Assembly: GCA_934527315.1 (NCBI GenBank)
Contig: CAKTAK010000019.1
Location: 1 to 37,235 of the forward strand
Direction: 5' to 3'
From: HGM13010 sp934527315
GTDB taxonomy: Bacteria > Bacillota > Clostridia > Oscillospirales > Oscillospiraceae
Length of the DNA: 37,235 nt
The notes beneath the pieces are model-generated. The model made no database searches and was not told the DNA's origin. It saw only the letters and a program-made list of their open reading frames with translations. Of this stretch, positions 14,877 through 22,801 are shown piece by piece. The translations under genes and the position numbers were made by a program. Within the stretch, counting starts at the first letter, position 1, and the number at the start of each line of letters is the position of its first letter.

Positions 14877-15899
14877 TTATTTTGCGAAACGAATCATATC
14901 CCGGGAGATTTCCTCCAGAGAATGTGCGCCGCACATGGTCATGGTGTCTTTCAACTCGGCAGCCAGCTTTTCCACCAGCAGACGAACGCCCTCTTTGCCG
15001 CCGCCGTACACAGCGGGAACGAACGGACGGCCAATCAGCACAGCGTCGGCGCCCACAGCCAGAGCGCGGAAGATGTCTGTACCGGAGCGGATACCGCCGT
15101 CCACCAGAATGGTGACGTCCTTACCCACAGCGTCTACGATTTCCGGCAGAACCTCTGCGGTACCGGGGCAGCTGCCCAGCACGCGGCCGCCGTGGTTGGA
15201 AACCACAATGGCTTTGGCACCGGCGGCAACGGCCTTTTCCGCGCCCTTAACAGTCATAATGCCCTTGAGAATGAAGGGCTTGTCGGTGTACTGAATAATC
15301 TGCTGCAGCTCTTCCACGGGCTTGCTGCCTGCGTTGGGGTTCAGTGCCTTCAGGAAAGGCAGACCTGCGCCGTCAATGTCCATAGCCACGGCAAAAATGT
15401 TGGTTTTGTTCAGAATATCCAGCTTTTCCTGCACAGCCTCAATGTTCCAAGGCTTGATGGTAGGAATGCCGATGCCGTCCACCAACTGGCTGTCTTTTGC
15501 TGCGTTAATCATCACTTCCGGGTCCACACCGTCGCCGGTGAATGCAGCAATGCCGGCCTCATAGCAGCCGGGAATCAGCAGATTGTTGTAGGTCACGTCG
15601 GTGAGCTCTCCGCCGTAGTGCATTTTCAGACCGCCGATGGGCGCGGCAAAGAAAGGATACCGGAACGTTTTGCCGAACAGGTCATACTGCGTGTCGGGGG
15701 TATCGTTGGCGCAGATGGTGTCCATATTCAGCAGAATTTCCTGCCATTTGTCATAGTTCCGGGCAGCGGTCTGTCCGGGAGCCTTGCAGCCGGGACCGGG
15801 CACACGGTTGCCGCAGGCTTTGCCGTTGCAGACCGGGCACACGGTGCAATGACCGTCAAAAATCTTTCTTGCGGTGTCGCATACTTCTTTGTAATCCAT
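14877..15899 (-). CDS. FMN-dependent alpha-hydroxy-acid oxidase/dehydrogenase-like protein
   Basis: The 340-residue protein has the TIM-barrel of the lactate oxidase/glycolate oxidase family: FFAAPIGG near residue 84, LKGIMTVKGAEKAV, the catalytic-base region SNHGGR (H236) and the FMN phosphate site VDGGIRSGTDIFRALAVGADAVLIGRPF. Two differences stand out. The N-terminus (residues 7-38) has six cysteines, including C18-x2-C21-x2-C24, a possible metal or iron-sulfur site. After HGGR the usual aspartate of HGGRQLD is replaced (HGGRVLG). Substrate is therefore not safely predictable, and in an anaerobe it may not be an oxygen-using oxidase. A CGGAGGG ribosome site supports the ATG. It sits downstream of sigE, where Bacillus has sigG. 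Confidence 0.85.
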   Translation of the reverse strand: MDYKEVCDTARKIFDGHCTVCPVCNGKACGNRVPGPGCKAPGQTAARNYDKWQEILLNMDTICANDTPDTQYDLFGKTFRYPFFAAPIGGLKMHYGGELTDVTYNNLLIPGCYEAGIAAFTGDGVDPEVMINAAKDSQLVDGIGIPTIKPWNIEAVQEKLDILNKTNIFAVAMDIDGAGLPFLKALNPNAGSKPVEELQQIIQYTDKPFILKGIMTVKGAEKAVAAGAKAIVVSNHGGRVLGSCPGTAEVLPEIVDAVGKDVTILVDGGIRSGTDIFRALAVGADAVLIGRPFVPAVYGGGKEGVRLLVEKLAAELKDTMTMCGAHSLEEISRDMIRFAK

Positions 15900-15921
15900 G
15901 TTGTTCCCTCCGAACTCCTAA

Positions 15922-15957
15922 ATATTCTGTATGGTTCCAATATTCTACCATATATTC
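15922..15957. repeat. Three ATATTC direct repeats upstream of the FMN oxidase gene
   Basis: ATATTC occurs at 15922-15927, 15940-15945 and 15952-15957 in the 78-base gap between sigE and the oxidase gene. The arms TATGGT/ACCATA also form an inverted repeat there. On the minus strand a weak promoter (TTGTGT, 17 bases, TAGAAT) overlaps the repeats, so they may be operator half-sites. Confidence 0.35.
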
Positions 15958-15977
15958 GGAGGAGACACAACGAAATT

Positions 15978-16700
15978 TTACTGCATACGCTTTACCATTT
16001 CCCGCCGCAGCCGGCCGATGGTTCGTTTTTCCAACCGGCTGATATAGCTCTGGGAAATTCCCATTTTCTGAGCCACTTCCTTTTGCGTCAGCTCCTGCTT
16101 TCCGTTGAGACCGAACCGCAGCTCGATAATGCATTTTTCCCGGGGAGAGAGGGCGTCAATGGACTCCCGGAGCATCTGCCGGTCGGCATCGTCCTCCAAT
16201 GGGCGGGAAACCTCGTCTTCATCGGTACCCAACACATCGGAAAGCAGCAATTCGTTCCCGTCCCAATCGGTGTTCAATGGTTCGTCAAAACTGACCTCCG
16301 TTTTCTGGTTGCTGGTTTTCCGCAGATACATGAGGATTTCATTTTCAATGCATCGGGAGGCATAGGTGGCCAATTTGATGTTCTTTCCGGCATTGAATGT
16401 GTTGATGGCCTTAATCAGACCGATGGTGCCAAGAGAAATCAGGTCTTCCAAACCGATTCCGGTGTTTTCAAAACGTTTTGCAATGTAAACTACCAAACGG
16501 AGATTGTGCTCGATGAGCAGCTGTTTGCTTGCTTCATCGCCGTTCATCAAACCTTGAATGGCGGCAGATTCCTCTTCCTTTCCCAAAGGTGCCGGGAGAA
16601 CGTCGCTGCCGCCGATGTAATGGACCGCAGGCGGGCGGAATCCATGGAGCCGGAGCCAAAAGTTTCCCAGAATACGTTTCCAATTCCAGAGATGGGGCAT
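15978..16700 (-). CDS. sigE: RNA polymerase sporulation sigma factor SigE (pro-sigma-E)
   Basis: Sigma-E directs early mother-cell transcription. From the ATG at 16700, preceded by TTAGGAGG at nine bases, the protein has 240 residues, as in Bacillus; 33 codons open upstream are not used. The basic, amphipathic N-terminus before YIGGSDVLP is the membrane-binding pro-sequence removed by SpoIIGA. Region 2 (NLRLVVYIAKRFENTGIGLEDLISLGTIGLIKAI, TYASRCIENEILMYLR) and the region 4 helix-turn-helix (TQKEVAQKMGISQSYISRLEKR) are complete. It follows spoIIGA by 13 bases. sigG, next to sigE in Bacillus and many Clostridia, is not adjacent here. Confidence 0.96.
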   Translation of the reverse strand: MPHLWNWKRILGNFWLRLHGFRPPAVHYIGGSDVLPAPLGKEEESAAIQGLMNGDEASKQLLIEHNLRLVVYIAKRFENTGIGLEDLISLGTIGLIKAINTFNAGKNIKLATYASRCIENEILMYLRKTSNQKTEVSFDEPLNTDWDGNELLLSDVLGTDEDEVSRPLEDDADRQMLRESIDALSPREKCIIELRFGLNGKQELTQKEVAQKMGISQSYISRLEKRTIGRLRREMVKRMQ

Positions 16701-16713
16701 AATCAAAATCCTC

Positions 16714-17547
16714 CTAAAAAATTCCTTGATACATGTTTGCTGGAGAAAGTCTGGCATTCGTAACAGCCGCCAGCGTATTTTCCGAGGGAATTCCGTCAAT
16801 GGTGATGCTATCCGGACGAAACGCCAACAGCAGCCCGCTCCCGCCTACGCTGCTGAAGGGAATCAACCGCAGCCGACCGGAAAATTCCGGGAGCTCCGAC
16901 AATGCCCGGAAACTGCCGGAGGGGTCATCTGCCCGGAGCAGGGTGCCGTGGTCGCCAAACAGCGGGAGTATGGTTTTTGACTCCAGTACCATCACGCCGC
17001 AGTTGCTGACCGGGTCATATAGGGTGTTCCCGGTGTCTTTCAGTACGGTGCAGGAGACGGAGCGCCCCTGAAATGTGATGGTAACGGCTTGCAGCTCCTG
17101 CCGTGCCACCCGGTCGAATCGGCGAAACAGCAGGGAAATGACCGCATAGGACCCGGCAAAGGAGAGAAACAGCACTTTGCGGTTCATGGGCAGGTAGAGC
17201 TGTCTTCCGGAAAAAGGCACACTGCCGAACAGACACAGCGCCCATAAAATCCCGCCGAATCCCGCTGAGGTCAGAAGAAAAATCAGGGTACACCGCAGCA
17301 GCTGCGTTTCCTTGTGAAAGGCAATCAGACACATGGCTGCCCCGGCGCAGAATTTTATGACCGGGTGACTGACCGGCTCCCAACCCGGGAGAATGCAGAC
17401 ACAGGCATACAGCGCCCCGAACAGCGCGCCCAACGCAATCCAAACGCGAAATACCCGGGCAGAGGCTACCTTTGCAGAGCATAACAGCAGCAGATAGTCA
17501 ATGATGAAATTGATCAAAAATAGGCTGTCTATGTAAATTGTTTCCAT
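16714..17547 (-). CDS. spoIIGA: Sigma-E processing peptidase SpoIIGA
   Basis: SpoIIGA is the membrane aspartic protease that cuts pro-sigma-E after a signal from the forespore (SpoIIR). The 277-residue protein has an N-terminal half with about five membrane helices beginning METIYIDSLFLINFIIDYLLLL and a C-terminal soluble half with the retroviral-type active site DTGN (D171) followed by TLYDP. The ATG at 17547 is chosen because the family begins directly with the YIDSLFLINF helix; an upstream in-frame ATG at 17592 lacks a ribosome site and adds unrelated residues. There is no Shine-Dalgarno sequence before 17547, and the -10 box ends only seven bases from it, so the message may be leaderless. 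Confidence 0.93.
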   Translation of the reverse strand: METIYIDSLFLINFIIDYLLLLCSAKVASARVFRVWIALGALFGALYACVCILPGWEPVSHPVIKFCAGAAMCLIAFHKETQLLRCTLIFLLTSAGFGGILWALCLFGSVPFSGRQLYLPMNRKVLFLSFAGSYAVISLLFRRFDRVARQELQAVTITFQGRSVSCTVLKDTGNTLYDPVSNCGVMVLESKTILPLFGDHGTLLRADDPSGSFRALSELPEFSGRLRLIPFSSVGGSGLLLAFRPDSITIDGIPSENTLAAVTNARLSPANMYQGIF

Positions 17548-17553
17548 ACCGGA

Positions 17554-17586
17554 ATTATAAACTTTACAAGTTAAGAAATTTGTCAT
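17554..17586 (-). promoter_or_regulatory. Spo0A-type spoIIG promoter with 21-base spacer
   Basis: On the minus strand ATGACA (17586-17581) and TATAAT (17559-17554) are separated by 21 bases. The Bacillus spoIIG promoter is also a sigma-A promoter with abnormally wide spacing (22) that needs Spo0A. A 0A-box-like TGACAAA (17585-17579; consensus TGNCGAA, one mismatch) overlaps the -35. The spacer contains the palindrome AACTT-TAC-AAGTT (17560-17572). Confidence 0.5.
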
Positions 17587-17614
17587 TTGCAACGAGCGAA
17601 TTCTGTGGTAGAAT
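17586..17614 (+). promoter_or_regulatory. Possible promoter of the pyrH operon
   Basis: TAGAAT (17609-17614) lies 17 bases after a weak -35 (TTTGCA, 17586-17591). It is back to back with the spoIIG promoter. No better candidate is seen before pyrH. Confidence 0.4.
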
Positions 17615-17695
17615 AGGTACGATTAAAATTGCGGTCACTATGGGATCGCGGCGCCGGCGGGGCGCATGAGAGTACAGATAAAGGAGTTGATTGCA

Positions 17696-18418
17696 TTGAC
17701 ACAGGAGAAACCGGTTTATCATCGTGTCTTGCTGAAACTGTCCGGAGAGGCACTTTCCGGAGATAAGGGAACAGGTCTGGACTTCGCAGTGATGAAGGAA
17801 GTCTGCCTGGCAATTAAAGAATGCACGGAAAAGGGTGTGCAGGTCGGCATTGTGGTCGGCGGCGGCAATTTCTGGCGCGGCGTGAAAAACGGTGAGGGCT
17901 ATATGGACCGCTCCCGGGCAGACCACATGGGTATGCTGGCAACGGTGATGAACGCACTGGCATTGTGCGATGTGTTTGAGCAGAACGGCGTGGACGCACG
18001 GGTGATGACCTCTGTGCCCATGCATGGGTTCGGCGAGGCATTCAGCAAGGAAGAGGCTGTGCGCCATCTGAATGACGGTTGCGTGGTTATTTTCGGCTGC
18101 GGCACCGGCAATCCCTATTTCACCACCGATACGGCAGGTGTGCTGAAAGCATTGGAAATCGATGCAGAGGCAATTCTGCTGGCAAAGAATATTGACGGCG
18201 TGTATTCCGCAGACCCCAATAAAGACCCCGGCGCCGTGAAGTATGACACGATTACATACGATGAGATGCTGGCAAAGCATCTTGCCGTTATGGATACCGC
18301 AGCCACCTCCATGGCAATGGAAAACAACCTGCCCGTGGAAGTGTTTGCACTGAAAGACCCCCAGAATATTGTTCGCGTCGTTTGCGGACACAAAATTGGC
18401 ACCTCTGTGACCAATTGA
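17696..18418 (+). CDS. pyrH: UMP kinase
   Basis: PyrH phosphorylates UMP to UDP with ATP, the entry to pyrimidine nucleotide supply. The sequence has the amino-acid-kinase fold motifs: VLLKLSGEAL, VVGGGNFWRG, RADHMGMLATVMNALAL, GTGNPYFTTDTAG and AKNIDGVYSADPNKDP. I choose the TTG at 17696 as start: it gives 240 residues, the usual length, and has AAGGAG nine bases upstream. An in-frame ATG at 17666 would add ten residues and has no good ribosome site. It is the first gene of an eight-gene operon; frr follows after 39 bases. Confidence 0.95.
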   Translation: MTQEKPVYHRVLLKLSGEALSGDKGTGLDFAVMKEVCLAIKECTEKGVQVGIVVGGGNFWRGVKNGEGYMDRSRADHMGMLATVMNALALCDVFEQNGVDARVMTSVPMHGFGEAFSKEEAVRHLNDGCVVIFGCGTGNPYFTTDTAGVLKALEIDAEAILLAKNIDGVYSADPNKDPGAVKYDTITYDEMLAKHLAVMDTAATSMAMENNLPVEVFALKDPQNIVRVVCGHKIGTSVTN

Positions 18419-18457
18419 GCCGGCATACAAAACAAACTATTTTAGGAGGATATCAAA

Positions 18458-19009
18458 ATGGCCGATTATAAGGAATTTGAACACAAAATGCAGAAAACCG
18501 TGGAGTATCTGGAGCAGCAGTTTGCAACTGTCCGCGCAGGTCGCGCCAACGCAGGCGTTCTGGACCAGATTCAGGTGATGTACTACGGTTCTCCCACGCC
18601 CATTCAGCAGGTGGCATCCGTTTCTGTGCCCGACCCCAGAACGCTGATGATTCAGCCTTGGGACAGCAGCGTGCTCAGAGAAATTGAAAAGGCAATTCTG
18701 TCGTCCGATTTGGGCATCAACCCCCAGAATGACGGCAAAGTGATTCGTCTGGTGTTCCCGCAGCTGACTGAGGAGCGCCGTAAAGAGCTGGCAAAGCAGG
18801 TGAAGAAGTACGGCGAGGAAAGCAAGGTTGCCGTGCGGAACATTCGCCGTGACGCAATGGAGAAATTCAAGAAACAGCAGAAGGCCTCCGAAATCACGGA
18901 AGACGATTACAAGGGCATTGAAAAGGACATCCAGAAGATGACCGACGATTACATCAAGAAAGTGGAAGCTCTGTCCGAAAAGAAAGAGAAAGAGCTGTTC
19001 GAGATCTGA
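18458..19009 (+). CDS. frr: Ribosome recycling factor
   Basis: RRF splits post-termination ribosomes together with EF-G. The 183-residue protein shows the full pattern: an N-terminal helix of the three-helix bundle (FATVRAGRANAGVLDQIQVMYYGSPTPIQQVASVSVPDPRTLMIQPWD), domain 2, and the C-terminal helices (ERRKELAKQVKKYGEESKVAVRNIRRDA). A TTAGGAGG site precedes the ATG. The pyrH-frr-uppS order is the standard one in Firmicutes. Confidence 0.97.
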   Translation: MADYKEFEHKMQKTVEYLEQQFATVRAGRANAGVLDQIQVMYYGSPTPIQQVASVSVPDPRTLMIQPWDSSVLREIEKAILSSDLGINPQNDGKVIRLVFPQLTEERRKELAKQVKKYGEESKVAVRNIRRDAMEKFKKQQKASEITEDDYKGIEKDIQKMTDDYIKKVEALSEKKEKELFEI

Positions 19010-19026
19010 TTCAGGCGGCATAGAGT

Positions 19027-19782
19027 ATGAGTTTGTTCTTTGGTAAAAAACAAAAAACAGCGGAGGCGGAGAAGGTTGATTTTAACAACCTTCCCCGCCA
19101 CATTGCCATTATTCTGGACGGCAATGGACGCTGGGCGCAAAAGCGCGGTCTGCCCAGAACGGCGGGCCATGCAGCGGGGGCAGAGACGTTTCGGAAAATT
19201 GCCACCTACTGCAAGGAAATCGGTTTGGAATATCTGACGGTCTATGCCTTTTCCACGGAAAACTGGAAACGGCCCCAGCAGGAAGTGGACACCATTATGT
19301 CCTTGCTGGAAAAGTATCTCTATGAGGCCATTGACCAAATGGAGAAGGACCGCGTAAAAATGGCATTTTTCGGGGATACCACGGTTTTGAGCCCGAAACT
19401 GCAGGAGCTGATTGCCCGGACCCGGGACATTTCCAAGCATTACGAGGGCTGTCAGGTAAACATCTGTCTGAACTACGGCGGTCGTGATGAAATTCTTCGC
19501 GGCATTCGGAAATATGCCGAGGAATACAAAAACGGTACAGCCGAGGAACTGACGGAAGAGAGTTTCAACCGCTATCTGTTCTCGGCCGGAATTCCGGACC
19601 CGGACCTGCTGATTCGCCCGGGCGGAGAGCTGCGGCTTTCCAACTTCCTGATGTGGCAGTCGGCCTATTCGGAGTTGTATTTTACGGATACCCTGTGGCC
19701 GGACTTTACGCCGGAGGATATTAACCGTGCGATTGCGGTGTATCAGCATCGTGACCGTAGATATGGAGGCATTAAAACTTGA
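19027..19782 (+). CDS. uppS: Undecaprenyl diphosphate synthase (isoprenyl transferase)
   Basis: UppS adds eight isopentenyl units in cis to farnesyl diphosphate, making the C55 carrier for peptidoglycan and other wall polymers. The conserved P-loop region HIAIILDGNGRWAQKRG, the AFSTENWKRP block, LNYGGRDEI and the C-terminal DLLIRPGGELRLSNFLMWQ and E-LYFTDTLWPDF blocks are intact in 251 residues. The substrate is probably made by ispA about 9 kb upstream. The Shine-Dalgarno match is weak. The stop codon overlaps the cdsA start. Confidence 0.96.
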   Translation: MSLFFGKKQKTAEAEKVDFNNLPRHIAIILDGNGRWAQKRGLPRTAGHAAGAETFRKIATYCKEIGLEYLTVYAFSTENWKRPQQEVDTIMSLLEKYLYEAIDQMEKDRVKMAFFGDTTVLSPKLQELIARTRDISKHYEGCQVNICLNYGGRDEILRGIRKYAEEYKNGTAEELTEESFNRYLFSAGIPDPDLLIRPGGELRLSNFLMWQSAYSELYFTDTLWPDFTPEDINRAIAVYQHRDRRYGGIKT

Positions 19783-20597
19783 AAACGCGCGTACTTGTGG
19801 GTGTTGTTGCGATTCCCATTATTGTTCTGATTATTTTCTTTGCACCGGTTTGGGTATTCGGTGCCGTTTTGGGTGCTGTGGCTGCCATCGGTGCATGGGA
19901 GCTGCTGCGCTGTGTGATGCCGGACCTGCCGAAACGCATGGTGGGCTATGCCTGCGCGGGCGCTTTTCTGCTGCCGCTGGTGACCAGTTTGGGTCATTAC
20001 GAACTGGTGGAGCGGTTTGTGCTGTGGGCGCTGGTTGTGGTAATGTTCTGTGAACTGATGCTCACCTTCCGCGGCGAGAACCGCATGGACTTTACACCGG
20101 TGACCTTGGTGGTGTTTGCGGGCTTTGTCCTGCCCATGCTGTTCACCTCTCTGGTGCGTCTGCAGATGATGGAGCACGGCCCGGTCTTTGTGCTGCTGCC
20201 CTTGGTTGCGGCATTCTCCAGCGATTCCGGCGCATATTTTGCCGGTATGTATCTGGGCAAGCACAAGCTGGCACCGGCACTTTCTCCGAAAAAGACCATC
20301 GAGGGCAGCATTGGCGGCTTTGCGGCAGCCATTGTGCTGATGTTGGTGTACGGATTGATTCTGAAACTCAGCGGGTTGACGGTAAATTTCCTGATTCTGG
20401 CAATTTACGGTTTCCTCGGCAGCTTGGCCGGACAGCTGGGCGATTTGGCGTTCTCCGCCATCAAACGTCTCCATGGCGTGAAGGATTATAGCCACATCAT
20501 TCCTGGTCACGGCGGCATTTTGGACCGCTTTGACAGTATGCTCTTCATCGCTCCGATGATTGAGCTGTTGCTGATGTGGGTTCCTGCAATTCTGTGA
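19779..20597 (+). CDS. cdsA: Phosphatidate cytidylyltransferase
   Basis: CdsA makes CDP-diacylglycerol from phosphatidic acid and CTP at the membrane. The 272-residue protein is polytopic (about eight helices) and ends in the CdsA signature: SPKKTIEGSIGG, then GDLAFSAIKRLHGVKDYSHIIPGHGGILDRFDSMLF. The start is a TTG at 19779 overlapping the uppS stop, with ATGGAGG about ten bases upstream; no in-frame ATG exists nearby. PlsY at the right end of the window works earlier in the same pathway. Confidence 0.95.
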   Translation: MKTRVLVGVVAIPIIVLIIFFAPVWVFGAVLGAVAAIGAWELLRCVMPDLPKRMVGYACAGAFLLPLVTSLGHYELVERFVLWALVVVMFCELMLTFRGENRMDFTPVTLVVFAGFVLPMLFTSLVRLQMMEHGPVFVLLPLVAAFSSDSGAYFAGMYLGKHKLAPALSPKKTIEGSIGGFAAAIVLMLVYGLILKLSGLTVNFLILAIYGFLGSLAGQLGDLAFSAIKRLHGVKDYSHIIPGHGGILDRFDSMLFIAPMIELLLMWVPAIL

Positions 20598-20607
20598 GGT
20601 AACGAAC

Positions 20608-21750
20608 ATGGTAAAAGCAATTTCTATTTTGGGTTCCAGCGGTTCCATCGGTCGGCAGACGGCAGCGGTGGCGCAGCACCTGCATATTCCCGTAAAGGCC
20701 ATTTCCGTCCGGAAAGACATTGCCAGGGCGGAGGAGCAGGCGCGTCTGTTTCGGCCGGATTTGGTTGCGGTGTTTGATGAAGACGCCGCTGCAGCGCTGC
20801 GGGAGCGGATTGCAGACCTGAAAATTCCGGTGCTGTCCGGGGAAGAGGGCCTGATTGCCGCGGCAACAGTGCCTACGGCGGATTGCGTTGTAACGGCTGT
20901 GTCCGGAGCAATCGGTCTGAAACCCACGTTGGCTGCCATTGATACCGGACGGAGAATTGCCCTGGCCAATAAGGAAACATTGGTGTGCGCCGGACCTATT
21001 GTAATGGACCGCGCAAAAAAAATGGGAGCGGAAATTCTTCCGGTAGACTCGGAACATTCCGCAATTTTCCAGTGTCTGACCGGTCGGGACCGGTCGGAGC
21101 TGCATAAGATTCTGCTGACCGGCTCCGGCGGTCCGTTCCGGGGAAAATCCGTGGAGGAATTGGAGAACATCACACCGGAGCAGGCTGTCAAACACCCCAA
21201 CTGGAGCATGGGCGCCAAAATCAGCGTGGACAGCGCCACCATGATGAACAAGGGTCTGGAATTCATTGAGGCGATGCATCTGTTTTCCTGCACCCCGGAT
21301 GAAATTCAAATCATCGTTCACCCGGAGAGCGTCATACACTCTATGGTAGAGCTGGTAGACGGTTCTGTGATTGCTCAGTTGGGTGTGCCGGATATGGGTC
21401 TGCCCATTCAGCTGGCGCTGACTTGGCCGGAGCGGAAAGCCTCTGCATCGGAGCATTTGGATTTCACGGCGCTGCGGAAAATGACCTTCGAAGAGCCGGA
21501 TTTGAAGAAACTGCCTTGCCTTGCTCTGGCATTGCAGTGCGCTCGAACCGGCGGTACGGCTACGACCGTGCTCAGCGCAGCCAATGAGGTTGCGGTGGCC
21601 AAATTCCTGAACCATGAAATCGGTTATAATGACATTTATCGCAGCGTGGAGCAGGCATTGAACCACGTGGAGCTGATTCGGAATCCGAATCTGGAAGAAA
21701 TTCTCGGGGCAGACCAGGCTGCCCGCGCATATATCAGGGAGCATTATTAA
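20608..21750 (+). CDS. dxr: 1-deoxy-D-xylulose 5-phosphate reductoisomerase
   Basis: Dxr converts DXP to 2-C-methyl-D-erythritol 4-phosphate with NADPH, the committed step of the MEP isoprenoid pathway and the target of fosmidomycin. The 380-residue protein has the NADPH site GSSGSIGRQT, ALANKETLVCAG, the metal and substrate block PVDSEHSAIFQCL, TGSGGPFRGKS and the flexible-loop MGAKISVDSATMMNKGLE. It lies ten bases after cdsA. Dxr, IspG and IspA in this window indicate isoprenoids are made by the MEP route. Confidence 0.97.
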   Translation: MVKAISILGSSGSIGRQTAAVAQHLHIPVKAISVRKDIARAEEQARLFRPDLVAVFDEDAAAALRERIADLKIPVLSGEEGLIAAATVPTADCVVTAVSGAIGLKPTLAAIDTGRRIALANKETLVCAGPIVMDRAKKMGAEILPVDSEHSAIFQCLTGRDRSELHKILLTGSGGPFRGKSVEELENITPEQAVKHPNWSMGAKISVDSATMMNKGLEFIEAMHLFSCTPDEIQIIVHPESVIHSMVELVDGSVIAQLGVPDMGLPIQLALTWPERKASASEHLDFTALRKMTFEEPDLKKLPCLALALQCARTGGTATTVLSAANEVAVAKFLNHEIGYNDIYRSVEQALNHVELIRNPNLEEILGADQAARAYIREHY

Positions 21751-21753
21751 CGC

Positions 21754-22797
21754 ATGTATATCATCATTGCCATTTTAATTTTCGGTATTCTGATTGCCAT
21801 TCATGAGTTCGGCCATTTTATGACGGCAAAGCTCTGCGGTGTGCGGGTGCTGGAATTTTCCATCGGTATGGGTCCGGCGCTGCTGAAAAAGCAGGGCAAG
21901 GAGACGTTGTATTCTCTGCGCTTGCTGCCCATCGGCGGCTATTGCGCCATGGAAGGGGAGGACAGCGATTCCGATGACCCGCGGGCCTTTACCAACCAGA
22001 ATCGATTGAAAAAAATCTTGATTTTGGTTGCAGGCGCCGGCATGAACTTCTTGCTGGGACTTGTGCTGATTATCGTGGTCTTTTCCTGCGCGTCCGTGCA
22101 GATTCCGGAAATTACCGGGTTTATGGACGGCTGCCCCTATCAGGGCGAAACGGCTTTGCAGCAGGGCGATGTGTTCTGGAAAATCGACGGCCACCGCATT
22201 TACACTACAAGCGACGTGTCGGTGTATCTGAATAACGGCGACTCGACCCATGACATTGTGGTAAAACGGGACGGGAAACAGGTGCTGCTGTCCGATATGA
22301 CATTGGAAACCAGACAGTATGAGGGGGAGAAGAACCCCTTGTATGGATTCCAATTCGGAAAAATGGCAAAGGGTCCGGTGCAGACGCTGCAATATGCATG
22401 GTATCAATCCTTGTATTTTGTCCGGGCGGTTTGGTCCAGTCTGGCGGAGCTGATTTCCGGTACCTACGGGGTAAAGGATTTGAGCGGTGTGGTCGGCATC
22501 GTCGGCTTGATGAACGATGTGGGCAAGGAATCCGGATCGATTTACAATGCCTTTTTGAATTTGGCGTATTTGTCGGCCTTTATTGCCATCAACCTGGCTG
22601 TGATGAACCTGCTGCCGATTCCGGCATTGGACGGCGGACGGATTTTCTTCCTGCTGCTGTTCTGGCCCATTGAAAAACTGATGGGTCATAAAGTGGACCC
22701 GAAATACGAAGGATACGTCAACTCCGCATTTCTGGCATTGCTCATGGTACTCATGGTGTACGTGATGTTCAATGACGTTGTAAGAATCGTAGGGTGA
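21754..22797 (+). CDS. rseP: Site-2 intramembrane zinc metalloprotease RseP/RasP
   Basis: This is a 347-residue site-2-protease homologue: HEFGH (H17, E18, H21) in the first membrane helix, a single PDZ domain in the middle (GCPYQGETALQQGDVFWKIDGHRI), and the third catalytic motif NLLPIPALDGGRIF near the C-terminus. Such proteases cut anti-sigma factors, signal peptide remnants and other membrane substrates. The dxr-rseP pair is conserved; in Bacillus the gene is rasP. The ATG follows the dxr stop by three bases. The substrate here is unknown. Confidence 0.95.
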   Translation: MYIIIAILIFGILIAIHEFGHFMTAKLCGVRVLEFSIGMGPALLKKQGKETLYSLRLLPIGGYCAMEGEDSDSDDPRAFTNQNRLKKILILVAGAGMNFLLGLVLIIVVFSCASVQIPEITGFMDGCPYQGETALQQGDVFWKIDGHRIYTTSDVSVYLNNGDSTHDIVVKRDGKQVLLSDMTLETRQYEGEKNPLYGFQFGKMAKGPVQTLQYAWYQSLYFVRAVWSSLAELISGTYGVKDLSGVVGIVGLMNDVGKESGSIYNAFLNLAYLSAFIAINLAVMNLLPIPALDGGRIFFLLLFWPIEKLMGHKVDPKYEGYVNSAFLALLMVLMVYVMFNDVVRIVG

Positions 22798-22801
22798 AAA
22801 T

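Noticed and set aside
14865..16763. A 632-codon plus-strand open frame
   Set aside because: It runs antisense through the FMN oxidase gene and sigE, both of which are clearly real on the minus strand.
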